This document shows positions 15,195 through 23,196 of a stretch of 64,000 nucleotides of DNA, in pieces. Source of the stretch: Holdemania sp. Marseille-P2844 (GTDB lineage Bacteria > Bacillota_I > Bacilli_A > Erysipelotrichales > Erysipelotrichaceae). The translations under genes and the position numbers were made by a program. Every line of letters starts with the position of its first letter. Position 1 is the first letter of the stretch. The DNA lies in contig NZ_LT635453.1 of NCBI RefSeq assembly GCF_900120005.1, forward strand, positions 1 to 64,000, read 5' to 3'. The notes under the pieces were generated by a model that saw nothing but the letters and a program-made list of their open reading frames with translations, was not told the DNA's origin and ran no database searches.

Positions 15195-17318
15195 TCATGC
15201 GGACAGTTCGAGATCGAAGTCTTCCCGAAGCAACAGATCCATTCGTACCTGCGGGTCGCTGAGAATGCGGCGGGATTGGTTCAGGATCGCTTTTTCCACC
15301 GTGTTGCGGGCCAGACGGCCGTTGCCGCTGCGGGCGGCGGAATTCATCTGGACGGCGTTGAAATAAATCGTCAGATCATTCAGACAGCTCTCGTCGATCA
15401 CATAATCTTTGCCCTGCGCCAGCGAAACAGCGATCTGCGTCAGTTCGCTGCCGGTGTAGTCGGCAAAATTCAGAATATTCGGGAACCGGGATTTCAAGCC
15501 GGAATTGGCGTTGAGGAATTCTTCCATCTCACGGCTGTAACCCGCGAGAATGACGATCAGATCGTCGCGGTGATCTTCCATGCCCTTAACCAGCGTATCG
15601 ACGGCTTCCAGACCGAAGCTGTCGTCCTTGCCGCGGACTAACGAATAGGCTTCGTCGATAAACAGCACGCCGCCCAGCGCGGATTCGATGATCTGCTGGG
15701 TCAAAGGCGCGGTATGGCCGACATAGCGGCCGACCAGATCGCTGCGGCTGACCTCGATCAGCTGCCCCTGCGTTAACAAGCCGAGCGCCTTAAACAGCCG
15801 GGCGACCAGCCGGGCCATCGTCGTCTTGCCTGTCCCCGGATTGCCGGTAAAGATCATGTGGCGGGACAGCGGGGCGGCTTTTAACCCTTGTTTCTGCCGC
15901 AGCTGCGTCACTTTGTAATGTTCTTCCATCGACCGCAGCGTGTCCTTGACTTCCTGCAGACCGACGATCGCGTCCATTTCCTTGCGGATCGCGTCAAGAT
16001 CGTCCTTTTCCAGCCGGATCAGATCCGAAATCGCCAACCGCTGGCCGTTCACTTCAAAAACCCATTCCCGTCCCGCTTCCGCACGAACCTCCAGAACCGG
16101 CTCCGGCTGCTTCAGGCACAGCTCGTTTAAGGCTGCGTTCAGCTGACGCACATCTTTTTCCAGAGCCAGTGCCCCGGCAGAGGTTTCCAGAACCGCCAGC
16201 CGTTTCTGCGCCGCATCGTCGTCCAACAGGAGCGTCACGTTCAGCTGTTTCTTCGCGGTCTGCACGCTTTCGTTTAATAACCGCTGATAAATCGTCAGCA
16301 GCACCTCCTGACTTAACGGCTGGGTTGCCGGCTGATCAAGAATCTGTTCCACCATCGAATTCGGGAAGTTCTGCATCAGTGCCTTGCGTGAAGTCGTCAG
16401 AAAGACGATATATTTGTTCGTCAGCTTCAAGGTGGACACCGTCTGCGTCACTAACGAGCTGCCGGCTTCCACCAGTTGTTTTCCTTTATTCAAAACGTAG
16501 CGCTTGTTTAACGTCACTTCTTCATTTTGACACAGCTTCATCAGCTGGTTGAGAAAGGGCGGATACAGCGCTTCCGCCTGTTCGATCACGATCACTTCCG
16601 CCGGTGCGCAGGATGCCGCGTAAATATCCTGAATGAAGACTTTTTCCTGATCGCTGCCGGCATAATGCGAGCCGTTGATCATCACGACCTCCGCACTGGC
16701 CAGCCAGTGTTTTTCCGCCAGAATGTTGATCATCGTGGCCAGGGCCAGATGCCGGCCGCTGCCGGCCGGGCCGCTGATCACAAATACATTGCGCAGCTGG
16801 TCCTCCGGCTGCCCGCTGGCCAACGGGCGGAAAAAAGCCCGCGCCAAATCCGCCAGAAACGGTTCCTGACCTAAAACGACGGTCTCCGTCTGTTTTGCGG
16901 CTTCCTGCATTCCATTCAGCACGGCCCGCAGATCCTGAGCCTGCCGCTTCTGATGATTCTCGACGTCGACCGAAATCCCGAAATCCTTCTGCACCTCGGC
17001 CTGCAGCTTCGCAAAATCCTGATCGGTAAACCCCAGATCGCGGGATTGATCGCGCAGGGCCTCTGCTTGTTTCTGTAAATCCTCGCTCTGCTGATGCAGG
17101 ATCGCGTTGAGCTGATCGACGGCGTTTTCCGTCGTGCTCAGCGTATCCTCCACTTGTTTCTGATGTGACTGTGCCTGATCCAGACCCGTCTGCACTTCAT
17201 TCTGACTTTTTTTAACCTGTTCAAGATAGTCTTCGGCCGAAACGGTATTCAGCCGGTGACCGCGGAACATCGAATTCATCAACTGTTCCAGATCTTTTTT
17301 TTCATTATCCTTTGCCAT
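15195..17318 (-). CDS. Two-domain AAA+ protein: degenerate N-terminal AAA plus active SpoVK/CbbX-like AAA+
   Basis: 707 residues. Residues 30-115 form a Gln/Glu-rich coiled coil. Residues 146-350 have an AAA fold whose Walker A reads GPAGSGRH (183-190) instead of GxxGxGKT and whose Walker B reads VIVIEQ instead of hhhhDE, so this domain should not hydrolyse ATP. Residues 445-700 are a canonical SpoVK/CbbX-type AAA+ domain: GNPGTGKTT (492-500), VLFIDEAYSL (551-560), and GLKSRFP with the arginine finger near 611. CbbX-type motors remodel other proteins. It lies 10 bp downstream of the unknown gene at 17329 and upstream of telA, suggesting an ATP-driven partner of TelA and XpaC. Confidence 0.88.
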   Translation of the reverse strand: MAKDNEKKDLEQLMNSMFRGHRLNTVSAEDYLEQVKKSQNEVQTGLDQAQSHQKQVEDTLSTTENAVDQLNAILHQQSEDLQKQAEALRDQSRDLGFTDQDFAKLQAEVQKDFGISVDVENHQKRQAQDLRAVLNGMQEAAKQTETVVLGQEPFLADLARAFFRPLASGQPEDQLRNVFVISGPAGSGRHLALATMINILAEKHWLASAEVVMINGSHYAGSDQEKVFIQDIYAASCAPAEVIVIEQAEALYPPFLNQLMKLCQNEEVTLNKRYVLNKGKQLVEAGSSLVTQTVSTLKLTNKYIVFLTTSRKALMQNFPNSMVEQILDQPATQPLSQEVLLTIYQRLLNESVQTAKKQLNVTLLLDDDAAQKRLAVLETSAGALALEKDVRQLNAALNELCLKQPEPVLEVRAEAGREWVFEVNGQRLAISDLIRLEKDDLDAIRKEMDAIVGLQEVKDTLRSMEEHYKVTQLRQKQGLKAAPLSRHMIFTGNPGTGKTTMARLVARLFKALGLLTQGQLIEVSRSDLVGRYVGHTAPLTQQIIESALGGVLFIDEAYSLVRGKDDSFGLEAVDTLVKGMEDHRDDLIVILAGYSREMEEFLNANSGLKSRFPNILNFADYTGSELTQIAVSLAQGKDYVIDESCLNDLTIYFNAVQMNSAARSGNGRLARNTVEKAILNQSRRILSDPQVRMDLLLREDFDLELSA

Positions 17319-17328
17319 GGATTATCCT

Positions 17329-17916
17329 CTAATAGACTTTCAGCGCGGCCGCAAGCCGGTCGCTGATCTCTTCCATCATCAAATCGCGTGACTGCTTCAA
17401 CGCGCGCGCGACGAGCTTCAGGCCGTCGTAATAGCCCTCGTCATATTTATTGCTTCGCTGACGGGAATTCTGTTGGTAATATTTGCGGATTTCCTCGTCG
17501 ACGATCTTTTCATACATCATCATATCATTCTGGTTGATCGCCATGCGGCGCAGATAGCGCTGAAGTGCATCCTGATGCCCATCGCGGTAATAGCCGCGCT
17601 GACGCGGAGGATACACGACGTTTTCCAGCATCTCCCGCACATACTCATAGCGCGTGCGGTAACGGCCGTGACGGCGATGCACGGCGGCGCTGACCGGACG
17701 TTTGCGGGTCCGGCTGCTGCCGCTGAGACCCTCCTGAATCTCGCCGCTGATCAGATCGCTCATCGTATCGTAGCCCTGTTTGCGGGCTTCCTCATTGATC
17801 GTGTCGCGCACCATCTGTCCGAAATCGGCGAGGTTGGTATTCATGAAATCTTTATCATTGAAGTGTTTATCAAACAAATCATCTAAATAATCGGTGTTTT
17901 TACGTTTCTGACTCAT
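17329..17916 (-). CDS. Conserved-looking hypothetical protein, Arg/Tyr-rich
   Basis: 195 residues; I do not recognise the family. The N terminus is acidic (DYLDDLFDKHFNDKDF), followed by a short basic stretch around residue 70 (SRTRKRPVSAAVHRRHGRYR) and a helical C-terminal half rich in Arg, Tyr and Asn with YDEGYYDGLKLVARALKQSRD near the end. There is no signal peptide or transmembrane helix. It lies between xpaC (8-bp gap) and the AAA gene (10-bp gap), so it is cotranscribed and is probably a soluble adaptor or substrate of the AAA protein. That role is inferred from position only. Confidence 0.75.
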   Translation of the reverse strand: MSQKRKNTDYLDDLFDKHFNDKDFMNTNLADFGQMVRDTINEEARKQGYDTMSDLISGEIQEGLSGSSRTRKRPVSAAVHRRHGRYRTRYEYVREMLENVVYPPRQRGYYRDGHQDALQRYLRRMAINQNDMMMYEKIVDEEIRKYYQQNSRQRSNKYDEGYYDGLKLVARALKQSRDLMMEEISDRLAAALKVY

Positions 17917-17924
17917 GGATTCAC

Positions 17925-18875
17925 CTACTTTCTGACGCCGGAGAGCGTGCCTTCCTGAACCAGACCATCTTTTTTCAACAGGGCTTCCAGCGTGGTCATG
18001 TCAGCGGATAAACTCATCAAATCGTCTTCCGCCATCGTCGCGCTGATCGTTTTCATCGCTTCGTTGATCAGAATGATCGTCTTGTTCAGGCGATCCTCCG
18101 CTTCATGGAAATCTTCATGATTGGACGCAGACTGGCCGATGTTCTTGTAATTTTCCAGAATGTCCAGCAGAATCGGCAGATAGTATTGATAGAGCTTGTC
18201 GAGCTTATCTTTATTCTCCGGGAATTTTTCCTCAGCGATCGCCAGATGTTTCAACAGCGCGCAGGTCTGGTACAGGCCGTTAGTGATGGACTCGTTGGCA
18301 ATCTCGGTATTCAGAGCGTTGATTTTTTCAATATAGGCTTCCGCCCGATCCAGCTCCGGCTGAGCCGGCTCTGCCTGCGGCAAATCGGCTTCTTCCGCCG
18401 GGACTTCTGGTTTCTGATCAGCCGTGGTCTGCGGTTTTTCTTCCGTCTGCGGCTGTTTGGCGAACTCCACCAGTAAGCGCAGAATCTCGTTATACAACCG
18501 CGGATAGCGTTCGCCGAACTCGTCGAGCGTGCCGATGCAGTCGTCGTCCTTCAGCAGGACCAGATTGCGCAGTCCGGTGTATTCCGCCTTTTCCGGCCGC
18601 AGGCTGATTTCTTCCAGCAGCGGCAGCTTTTCATGCGTGCGGAAATAGCGGCTCAGCGCTTCGTTGACCAGATCGCTCTGCCGGCCGGACAGACGCGTGC
18701 GGCTTTGTCCGGAAGAAGAACGCCGGCGGATTGTCTGCCGCTCCTCATTATTCTTTGTCACTGATTTATAAATGATGAAAAAGATGATCAGCGGAAAAAG
18801 CAGGCCGCTGAAGATCCCGCCAAATCCAAAGATAATCATAAAAAACAACACCGGAAATATCCAGGAATTTCTCAT
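17925..18875 (-). CDS. XpaC-like membrane protein (5-bromo-4-chloroindolyl phosphate hydrolysis family)
   Basis: 316 residues. Two close hydrophobic helices form the N terminus (residues 5-37), then a basic linker, a region like a degenerate J-type or helical module (50-130), and a Pro/Glu-rich spacer (145-185). The C-terminal helical domain (190-300) contains KLDKLYQYYLPILLDILENY, the XpaC hallmark. XpaC is a membrane-associated protein of unknown activity; the name derives from an X-Phos phenotype in Bacillus. XpaC and TelA/YaaN genes are neighbours in many Bacillota. It is the first gene of the cluster, with an extended -10 promoter at 18933-18941. Confidence 0.75.
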   Translation of the reverse strand: MRNSWIFPVLFFMIIFGFGGIFSGLLFPLIIFFIIYKSVTKNNEERQTIRRRSSSGQSRTRLSGRQSDLVNEALSRYFRTHEKLPLLEEISLRPEKAEYTGLRNLVLLKDDDCIGTLDEFGERYPRLYNEILRLLVEFAKQPQTEEKPQTTADQKPEVPAEEADLPQAEPAQPELDRAEAYIEKINALNTEIANESITNGLYQTCALLKHLAIAEEKFPENKDKLDKLYQYYLPILLDILENYKNIGQSASNHEDFHEAEDRLNKTIILINEAMKTISATMAEDDLMSLSADMTTLEALLKKDGLVQEGTLSGVRK

Positions 18876-18932
18876 TTTGTTCCCCCTTGCTCAAGTTCTG
18901 GAGCGCTAGTCTGATTTTATAAACTCGCGTTT

Positions 18933-18941
18933 ATTATACCA
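18933..18941 (-). promoter_or_regulatory. Extended -10 promoter of the xpaC-AAA operon
   Basis: Minus strand TGGTATAAT (complement of 18933-18941): a perfect -10 with the TGn extension. No good -35 is present, which suggests either reliance on the extended -10 or help from an activator. Confidence 0.6.
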
Positions 18942-19013
18942 TGATTTAAAACGTGTGCGCGGGAAATCGTTCACGCTTATGACGCTTCAAACCGCACTCA
19001 AGACAAAGATTTG

Positions 19014-19036
19014 AAAAGCGGCCTGAAACAGGCCGC
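19014..19036 (-). terminator. Terminator of the ceramidase-like gene
   Basis: Perfect 8-bp GC-rich stem GCGGCCTG-AAA-CAGGCCGC (19018-19036), followed on the minus strand by TTTTCAAATCTTT. It lies about 90 bp past the stop codon at 19123. Confidence 0.7.
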
Positions 19037-19122
19037 CCGCAAATCTCAATCACCGATGAAATAAAGCTGAAATCCATCTATATCCTCCGGATTCCTGTTT
19101 TACCCCATTCCGGGAGTTCTTT

Positions 19123-20388
19123 CTATAACGTTGCCAGCCAGTCGCCGATCTCACGGATCAGCTGTTCTCCGGCGCCCTTTTCAAACGGACTGCTCATCGC
19201 TTCGTAGAACTGCTGGTCATAGGCGTTTTCATCCGCCATATACAGCGAATAGCCGTTGGTGTAGCCGATGAATTCCGCGTTCCAGCGCGCCTTCACCGGA
19301 TTGCTCAGCTTGCTGAAAAGCTCGACCGGCACGGTGATCAGCTTGACGGAAGGCAGCTGAATGCAGGAAATTGACAGCGGGATCTCGCGCAGACCGGAAG
19401 CGTTGCGGCAGGACAGTAAATTATTCTCCGCACCTTCTTTCAGCGATTCCAATAAACGCAGTGCTTTGGCATCAGCGCCTTCGCTGCGCGCCTGTTTGAC
19501 CTGTGCGCTCAGCGTCCTTACTTTTTCTTCCGCGACTTCAACCGAATCGAGGACCTTGGCCTTCACCATGAAGGTTTTCTGATGAACCTCAAGCGTCAGA
19601 TTCGCGCCCGGGGACAGCGGCTCCGGCTGGTTCAGCAGCGTTTTCAGCTGATCGGCCGCCAGCTGCGCCATTCGCTCCATTTCCGCAAAGCTGGATTCCC
19701 GGCGGGTAAACCGTGTGCTCATATCGCCGCAGCTGCCGTTGACGAAGGCGACCATCTCCGCATCCGCGAAGCAGCTTTCCAACGCGCCCGGAAAGTCTGC
19801 GCTCAACATCAGATTTTCGCCGTTGAGCACCGTCGGATGACAGGCCATGCGCGTCCATAGACAGCGTTTCTTATCCTGCGTGATCAGTTCCAGAACAAAC
19901 GCGTCCTGATCGCTTGGCAGCGTTGGATCATGCCGGTCGGTCCCCAACCCGCTGACGGTGCCGCGCAGAATCCGCCACGAAAACGGTTGTTTCTGCGTCC
20001 GCAGCCGCTCGACACCCGCCGCAATCCGCCGGGCGGTTTCCGTTACATAACAGGCGTTATACTCGCCGAAAACAGGTTCCAGTCCCTTTAGAATTCCCTG
20101 ATCGCAGCGCACCGTGCCGCAGGGGCCGGAATGCGTATGCGTCGAAGAAAGGATCAGATGCGGCGCATGAATCCCCGTTAATTCCGCAATCTGTTGGTAA
20201 AGCATGGCGTCCGCCGCACACCAGTCGATCTGGATCCACAGCGTCTCCTGTTCCCCGCTGAACAAAAGCAAACGGGCATACAGCGGATCATGGGCAGTCT
20301 GTGCCCAGCGGATCTTGCCGAAGCCGGAAAGCCGGACCGGCAGCGCCGGGGTGACGTCGATTTTTTCAAAGCTGACCTGCATTGTCAT
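19123..20388 (-). CDS. Neutral/alkaline ceramidase-like protein (PF04734 N-terminal domain type)
   Basis: 421 residues. The N-terminal region matches the neutral ceramidase catalytic domain: KIDVTPALPVRLSGFG at the start, THTHSGP near residue 84 (zinc-binding His pair), and ACHPTVL near residue 184, then VNGSCGDMSTR. In true ceramidases a Ser attacks the amide of ceramide. This protein is much shorter than secreted ceramidases (about 640 residues) and lacks a signal peptide and the C-terminal Ig-like domain. It is therefore probably an intracellular hydrolase of unknown amide or ester substrate. Monocistronic. Start ATG 20388 with GGGAGGAAAC upstream. Confidence 0.7.
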   Translation of the reverse strand: MTMQVSFEKIDVTPALPVRLSGFGKIRWAQTAHDPLYARLLLFSGEQETLWIQIDWCAADAMLYQQIAELTGIHAPHLILSSTHTHSGPCGTVRCDQGILKGLEPVFGEYNACYVTETARRIAAGVERLRTQKQPFSWRILRGTVSGLGTDRHDPTLPSDQDAFVLELITQDKKRCLWTRMACHPTVLNGENLMLSADFPGALESCFADAEMVAFVNGSCGDMSTRFTRRESSFAEMERMAQLAADQLKTLLNQPEPLSPGANLTLEVHQKTFMVKAKVLDSVEVAEEKVRTLSAQVKQARSEGADAKALRLLESLKEGAENNLLSCRNASGLREIPLSISCIQLPSVKLITVPVELFSKLSNPVKARWNAEFIGYTNGYSLYMADENAYDQQFYEAMSSPFEKGAGEQLIREIGDWLATL

Positions 20389-20580
20389 ATCAAAGTTTCC
20401 TCCCTTTTCCTTAGTCTATCATGGAGGCGCAAACCTGTCGAATAAATTATTCACAAATCATATATAATTATAGAATTTATTATTTTCTCCTGATAAATCT
20501 TTCCTCAATGTCCACAAGACGTGTTAAACGCGAGCACAGGTTTCAAGGATTTCCACGAAGCTCCGGTTTCACGATGCGGT

Positions 20581-20611
20581 AAAAAAAAGCAGAGCTGGAT
20601 CGCCCTGCTTT
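20581..20611 (-). terminator. Terminator of the sortase gene
   Basis: Minus strand AAAGCAGGG-loop-CTCTGC followed by eight T (20581-20588). It begins at the stop codon of the gene at 20613. The remaining sequence to 20388 is AT-rich with no gene. Confidence 0.8.
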
Positions 20612-20612
20612 C

Positions 20613-21386
20613 TCATGAATTATGCGGCTGGACAGACTCCAGCCGGGCATGAACGACAAACCGGCGCTCCCCGTTATCCGAACAGGTCGACAACGTCAGA
20701 ACCGAATCCGCCCGGGTTGCTTCCACATCGGTTTTGTATAACGCCCGTTCATGAAAGCCCTGGATGAACTCCGCGTAGGTTTCATCGTGACCAAAGCCGA
20801 TCGTATAGACGTTAAACGCGTCCGGCTGCGCATATTCAACGGAAAATATCCGATATCTCCGTGTTTCCGCAGGCAGGCTGATCGTAATCTCTCCGCCGAA
20901 TTGGGAATAGAAATCCGCATTGGCATACTGCTTCAAGCTGCCGAACATACTTCCGTCGTTCATACTGTGACCATAGAGAATCGTATGCAGGTCGTTAAAG
21001 TCCGGCTGATTCTCCCATTCCATGAAAATCGCTCCATACCGGCTGACGCGGTCATCCCAGGTATGGCGCAGATAATATGTATCATCAGAGCCTTGAACGA
21101 TCGGATAATCAATAACTTCCAATCCGGCAATGCGGATCCAGCCGACCACATGCTTTGACACGCAGCGCAGTCCGGCAAAATCCACAGAAAAGTCCGCAGC
21201 ATCTTCAGAACCCGCCGGCTGCGCGCTCACATAGCGGCTGACAGCCTCTTCCCGGGCTTTCTGATGATTCCGGCTTTCCTCAATATAACGGCTAAATTGA
21301 AAAGCGCAGTAAACCAACACGCCGATGCAGACAGCCATACCGGCAAAGATCAAACGCTCCTGTCCGGTTTTTTTTCGTTGCTTCAT
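20613..21386 (-). CDS. srtB: Class B sortase
   Basis: 257 residues: a cytoplasmic basic tail, one signal-anchor helix (about 12-33), then an extracellular sortase domain (about 75-250). Catalytic residues are visible as H140 in LYGHSM, C235 in LSTC, and R242 in RRFVVHARL. The spacing and the long beta6/beta7 region are those of class B enzymes. It would attach surface proteins to peptidoglycan or crosslink fibre subunits. Its likely substrates are the proteins at 22236 and 23197, whose tails carry TPQSGG and SPLTSD before a transmembrane helix. It is divergent from the SipW-type peptidase across a 129-bp region. Confidence 0.92.
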   Translation of the reverse strand: MKQRKKTGQERLIFAGMAVCIGVLVYCAFQFSRYIEESRNHQKAREEAVSRYVSAQPAGSEDAADFSVDFAGLRCVSKHVVGWIRIAGLEVIDYPIVQGSDDTYYLRHTWDDRVSRYGAIFMEWENQPDFNDLHTILYGHSMNDGSMFGSLKQYANADFYSQFGGEITISLPAETRRYRIFSVEYAQPDAFNVYTIGFGHDETYAEFIQGFHERALYKTDVEATRADSVLTLSTCSDNGERRFVVHARLESVQPHNS

Positions 21387-21458
21387 CCTGCTCCCCCCTT
21401 TCTGTCTGAAGCGCTGACAACGCTCACTGACGTTTTCCTCGCTTCCCTCTGTCTTTTA

Positions 21459-21490
21459 ATTTGACACTGCCCGTCAAATCGCTTTACAAT
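21459..21490 (+). promoter_or_regulatory. Promoter of the SipW-type peptidase, with an inverted repeat over the -35
   Basis: TTGACA (21461-21466), 18-bp spacer, TACAAT (21485-21490). The inverted repeat ATTTGAC-N7-GTCAAAT (21459-21465 with 21473-21479) straddles the -35 and spacer and is a candidate operator. The -10 overlaps an upstream ATG at 21489, which rules that codon out as a start. Confidence 0.7.
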
Positions 21491-21515
21491 GAAGATAAAC
21501 GTTAGGAGTCTGAAT

Positions 21516-22061
21516 ATGAAAATACAACCGCAAATCAAAACGGATTTATCCTCGCCAGGACAGCGCCGGCTGAGCGTTGTCTATCATGGCGCCGGTCTGA
21601 TTCTGATTTCAGTTTCACTGTTTCTGATTTTATTTTTGACCCTGCCCCCGCTTTCCGGGCTTCATCTTTACGCCATAACCAGCGGCAGTATGGAACCGGG
21701 TATTCCCACCGGCAGTCTGGTCTGCGCAAAATCGGCGGATCCCGCTGCCGTTTCCAGCGGCGAGGTCATCGTTTTCCGCGCAGGCGCGGCTTCATCCTCC
21801 GTCGTCACCCACCGGGTCGTGGAAAATCAATCGGAACATTCACAGTTGATCACAAAGGGCGACGCCAATCAGGCGGAAGACCGCGAACCGGTCGCGTATG
21901 CCCGCTTCATTGGCAAAGTCGTCGCGGTCTTTCCCGGGCTGGGCCCTCTGGCTTTGTTTTTATCCAGTCCTTCCGGCAAATTCATCATGCTTGCGCTGTT
22001 GGCGGCCGCCGCCCTTCTGATGTTTCTGGGCGATCAGCTGAAAAAGCCTACCCGGTCTTAG
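21516..22061 (+). CDS. sipW: SipW-type signal peptidase I
   Basis: 181 residues: two transmembrane helices at the N terminus (about 28-50) and one at the C terminus (about 150-172). Box B TSGSMEPGIP carries the catalytic serine (S58). The usual lysine is replaced by histidine in VVTHRVV (H99), the mark of the archaeal/ER-like SipW class, and TKGDANQAED is box D. SipW enzymes process TasA/camelysin-type precursors, exactly the kind encoded at 23981 and 24701. The start is the ATG at 21516, seven bases after AGGAG; the ATG at 21489 lies within the -10. A strong terminator follows at 22099. Confidence 0.9.
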   Translation: MKIQPQIKTDLSSPGQRRLSVVYHGAGLILISVSLFLILFLTLPPLSGLHLYAITSGSMEPGIPTGSLVCAKSADPAAVSSGEVIVFRAGAASSSVVTHRVVENQSEHSQLITKGDANQAEDREPVAYARFIGKVVAVFPGLGPLALFLSSPSGKFIMLALLAAAALLMFLGDQLKKPTRS

Positions 22062-22098
22062 CAAGTTCATATTTCCATTCCTCTTAATCAGTCAGACA

Positions 22099-22133
22099 AC
22101 AGAAGGACACCCTGCGATGTCCTTCTGTTTTTA
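22099..22133 (+). terminator. Terminator of the SipW-type peptidase gene
   Basis: Perfect 11-bp stem ACAGAAGGACA/TGTCCTTCTGT with an 8-base loop, followed by TTTTT. Confidence 0.92.
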
Positions 22134-22235
22134 CTTCTGTTGTCCGTATCGTTTTTTCAGAATGGACCCGCCGGAATCCTTTCCATTTTAAATCATTCTG
22201 ACGAGGAAATAAATCCGGACCGACTCTTTTCTCCT

Positions 22236-23195
22236 TTATTCCTCGCTGTCAGCTTCTTTTTCCTTCTTCATAACCACGATAATCAATCCGATTACAGCGA
22301 TCAGGGCAACGATACCGCCGATCATGAAGAGATTCATTCCGCCTGCCGCCTGGCCGCCGCTTTGCGGCGTTACCGCTTCTTCCACCGTTTCCTGCTGCGG
22401 AACTTCCTGGCCGCCGTTTGTCGGGGTGTTGTTATCTTCTACAACTTCTACCGGCTGCTCCTGTTGGCCGTTATTGACCGGCGGCTGCGGATTGTTGACC
22501 TGAACCCCGATTGTATTCGTCACTTCTTCCGTGCGCGTTACGGTCTCCACGTTCGTGTTGGTCGTCGTGCGGACGGCGGAGGCTTCGTAGACAAACGTAA
22601 ATTCATTCTCCGCGCTCTCCGCAGCCAGACGCGTGTTCTGAATCAGCTGCTGGCAAGCCGGCGTCGGCACATAGCCGTCGATGTTCAGCATGGCTGCCGA
22701 AATCGGATCGCCGATCGTGGCATAGAATGTCTGGGAAGCAGCCAGCGTCTGTCCTTCGGCGTCTTCGTAATGAATCGTGTAAGCCACCAGATTCCCCGGT
22801 ACGCTGTACGCCACAACGTAGCTGGCGTCGCCTTTTACCGTAATGACTTCATTGTTTTCCACGACGGCGTCGCGCCCGCTCAGGCGGTAGCCGCGGACAT
22901 GATATCGACCATCCGCGTGCGTCACCGCGCCTGCAGTTTGAACATTCAGCTGCACGGCGTCGCCATAATGCAGTCCGGAAATCGTCACTTCATGATCCGT
23001 TGCGGTTGCCTGAACCGGATTACCGTTGACCGTCACCGCATCAGCCATGATTTCAGTAAAGGCTCCGGAACCGGAGGACAGCGTAAGCGAATAGCCATAG
23101 CCCTGATTTTCTTCCGCCCTCAGCGCCGCAGCCTGACTGGCGATCAACGAGCATAACGTCAAGAATGTGACAAGCGCCCGCATCATTTTCTTCAT
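22236..23195 (-). CDS. Membrane-anchored surface protein with MucBP-like domain
   Basis: 319 residues. Signal peptide (1-28, cleavage after AALRA), a beta-rich domain, a MucBP-like module near residues 140-210 (AYTIHYEDAEGQTL, then GDPISAAML), and a Thr/Asn/Gln/Pro-rich stalk. The tail TPQSGGQAAGG is followed by a hydrophobic helix and a KKEKEADSEE end. The order of polar motif, helix and charged tail is that of a sortase substrate, but the motif is not LPxTG; TPQSG loosely resembles the (S/P)PxTG motif of Clostridioides class B sortase. Last gene of the surface operon, 1 bp after the gene at 23197. Confidence 0.75.
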   Translation of the reverse strand: MKKMMRALVTFLTLCSLIASQAAALRAEENQGYGYSLTLSSGSGAFTEIMADAVTVNGNPVQATATDHEVTISGLHYGDAVQLNVQTAGAVTHADGRYHVRGYRLSGRDAVVENNEVITVKGDASYVVAYSVPGNLVAYTIHYEDAEGQTLAASQTFYATIGDPISAAMLNIDGYVPTPACQQLIQNTRLAAESAENEFTFVYEASAVRTTTNTNVETVTRTEEVTNTIGVQVNNPQPPVNNGQQEQPVEVVEDNNTPTNGGQEVPQQETVEEAVTPQSGGQAAGGMNLFMIGGIVALIAVIGLIIVVMKKEKEADSEE

Positions 23196-23196
23196 C

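Noticed and set aside
22140-23156. 338-codon open frame on the plus strand opposite the surface proteins at 22236-23195
   Set aside because: It is the antisense of GC-biased coding sequence, has no ribosome binding site, and encodes a low-complexity Arg/His-rich product; the minus-strand genes have signal peptides and proper starts.
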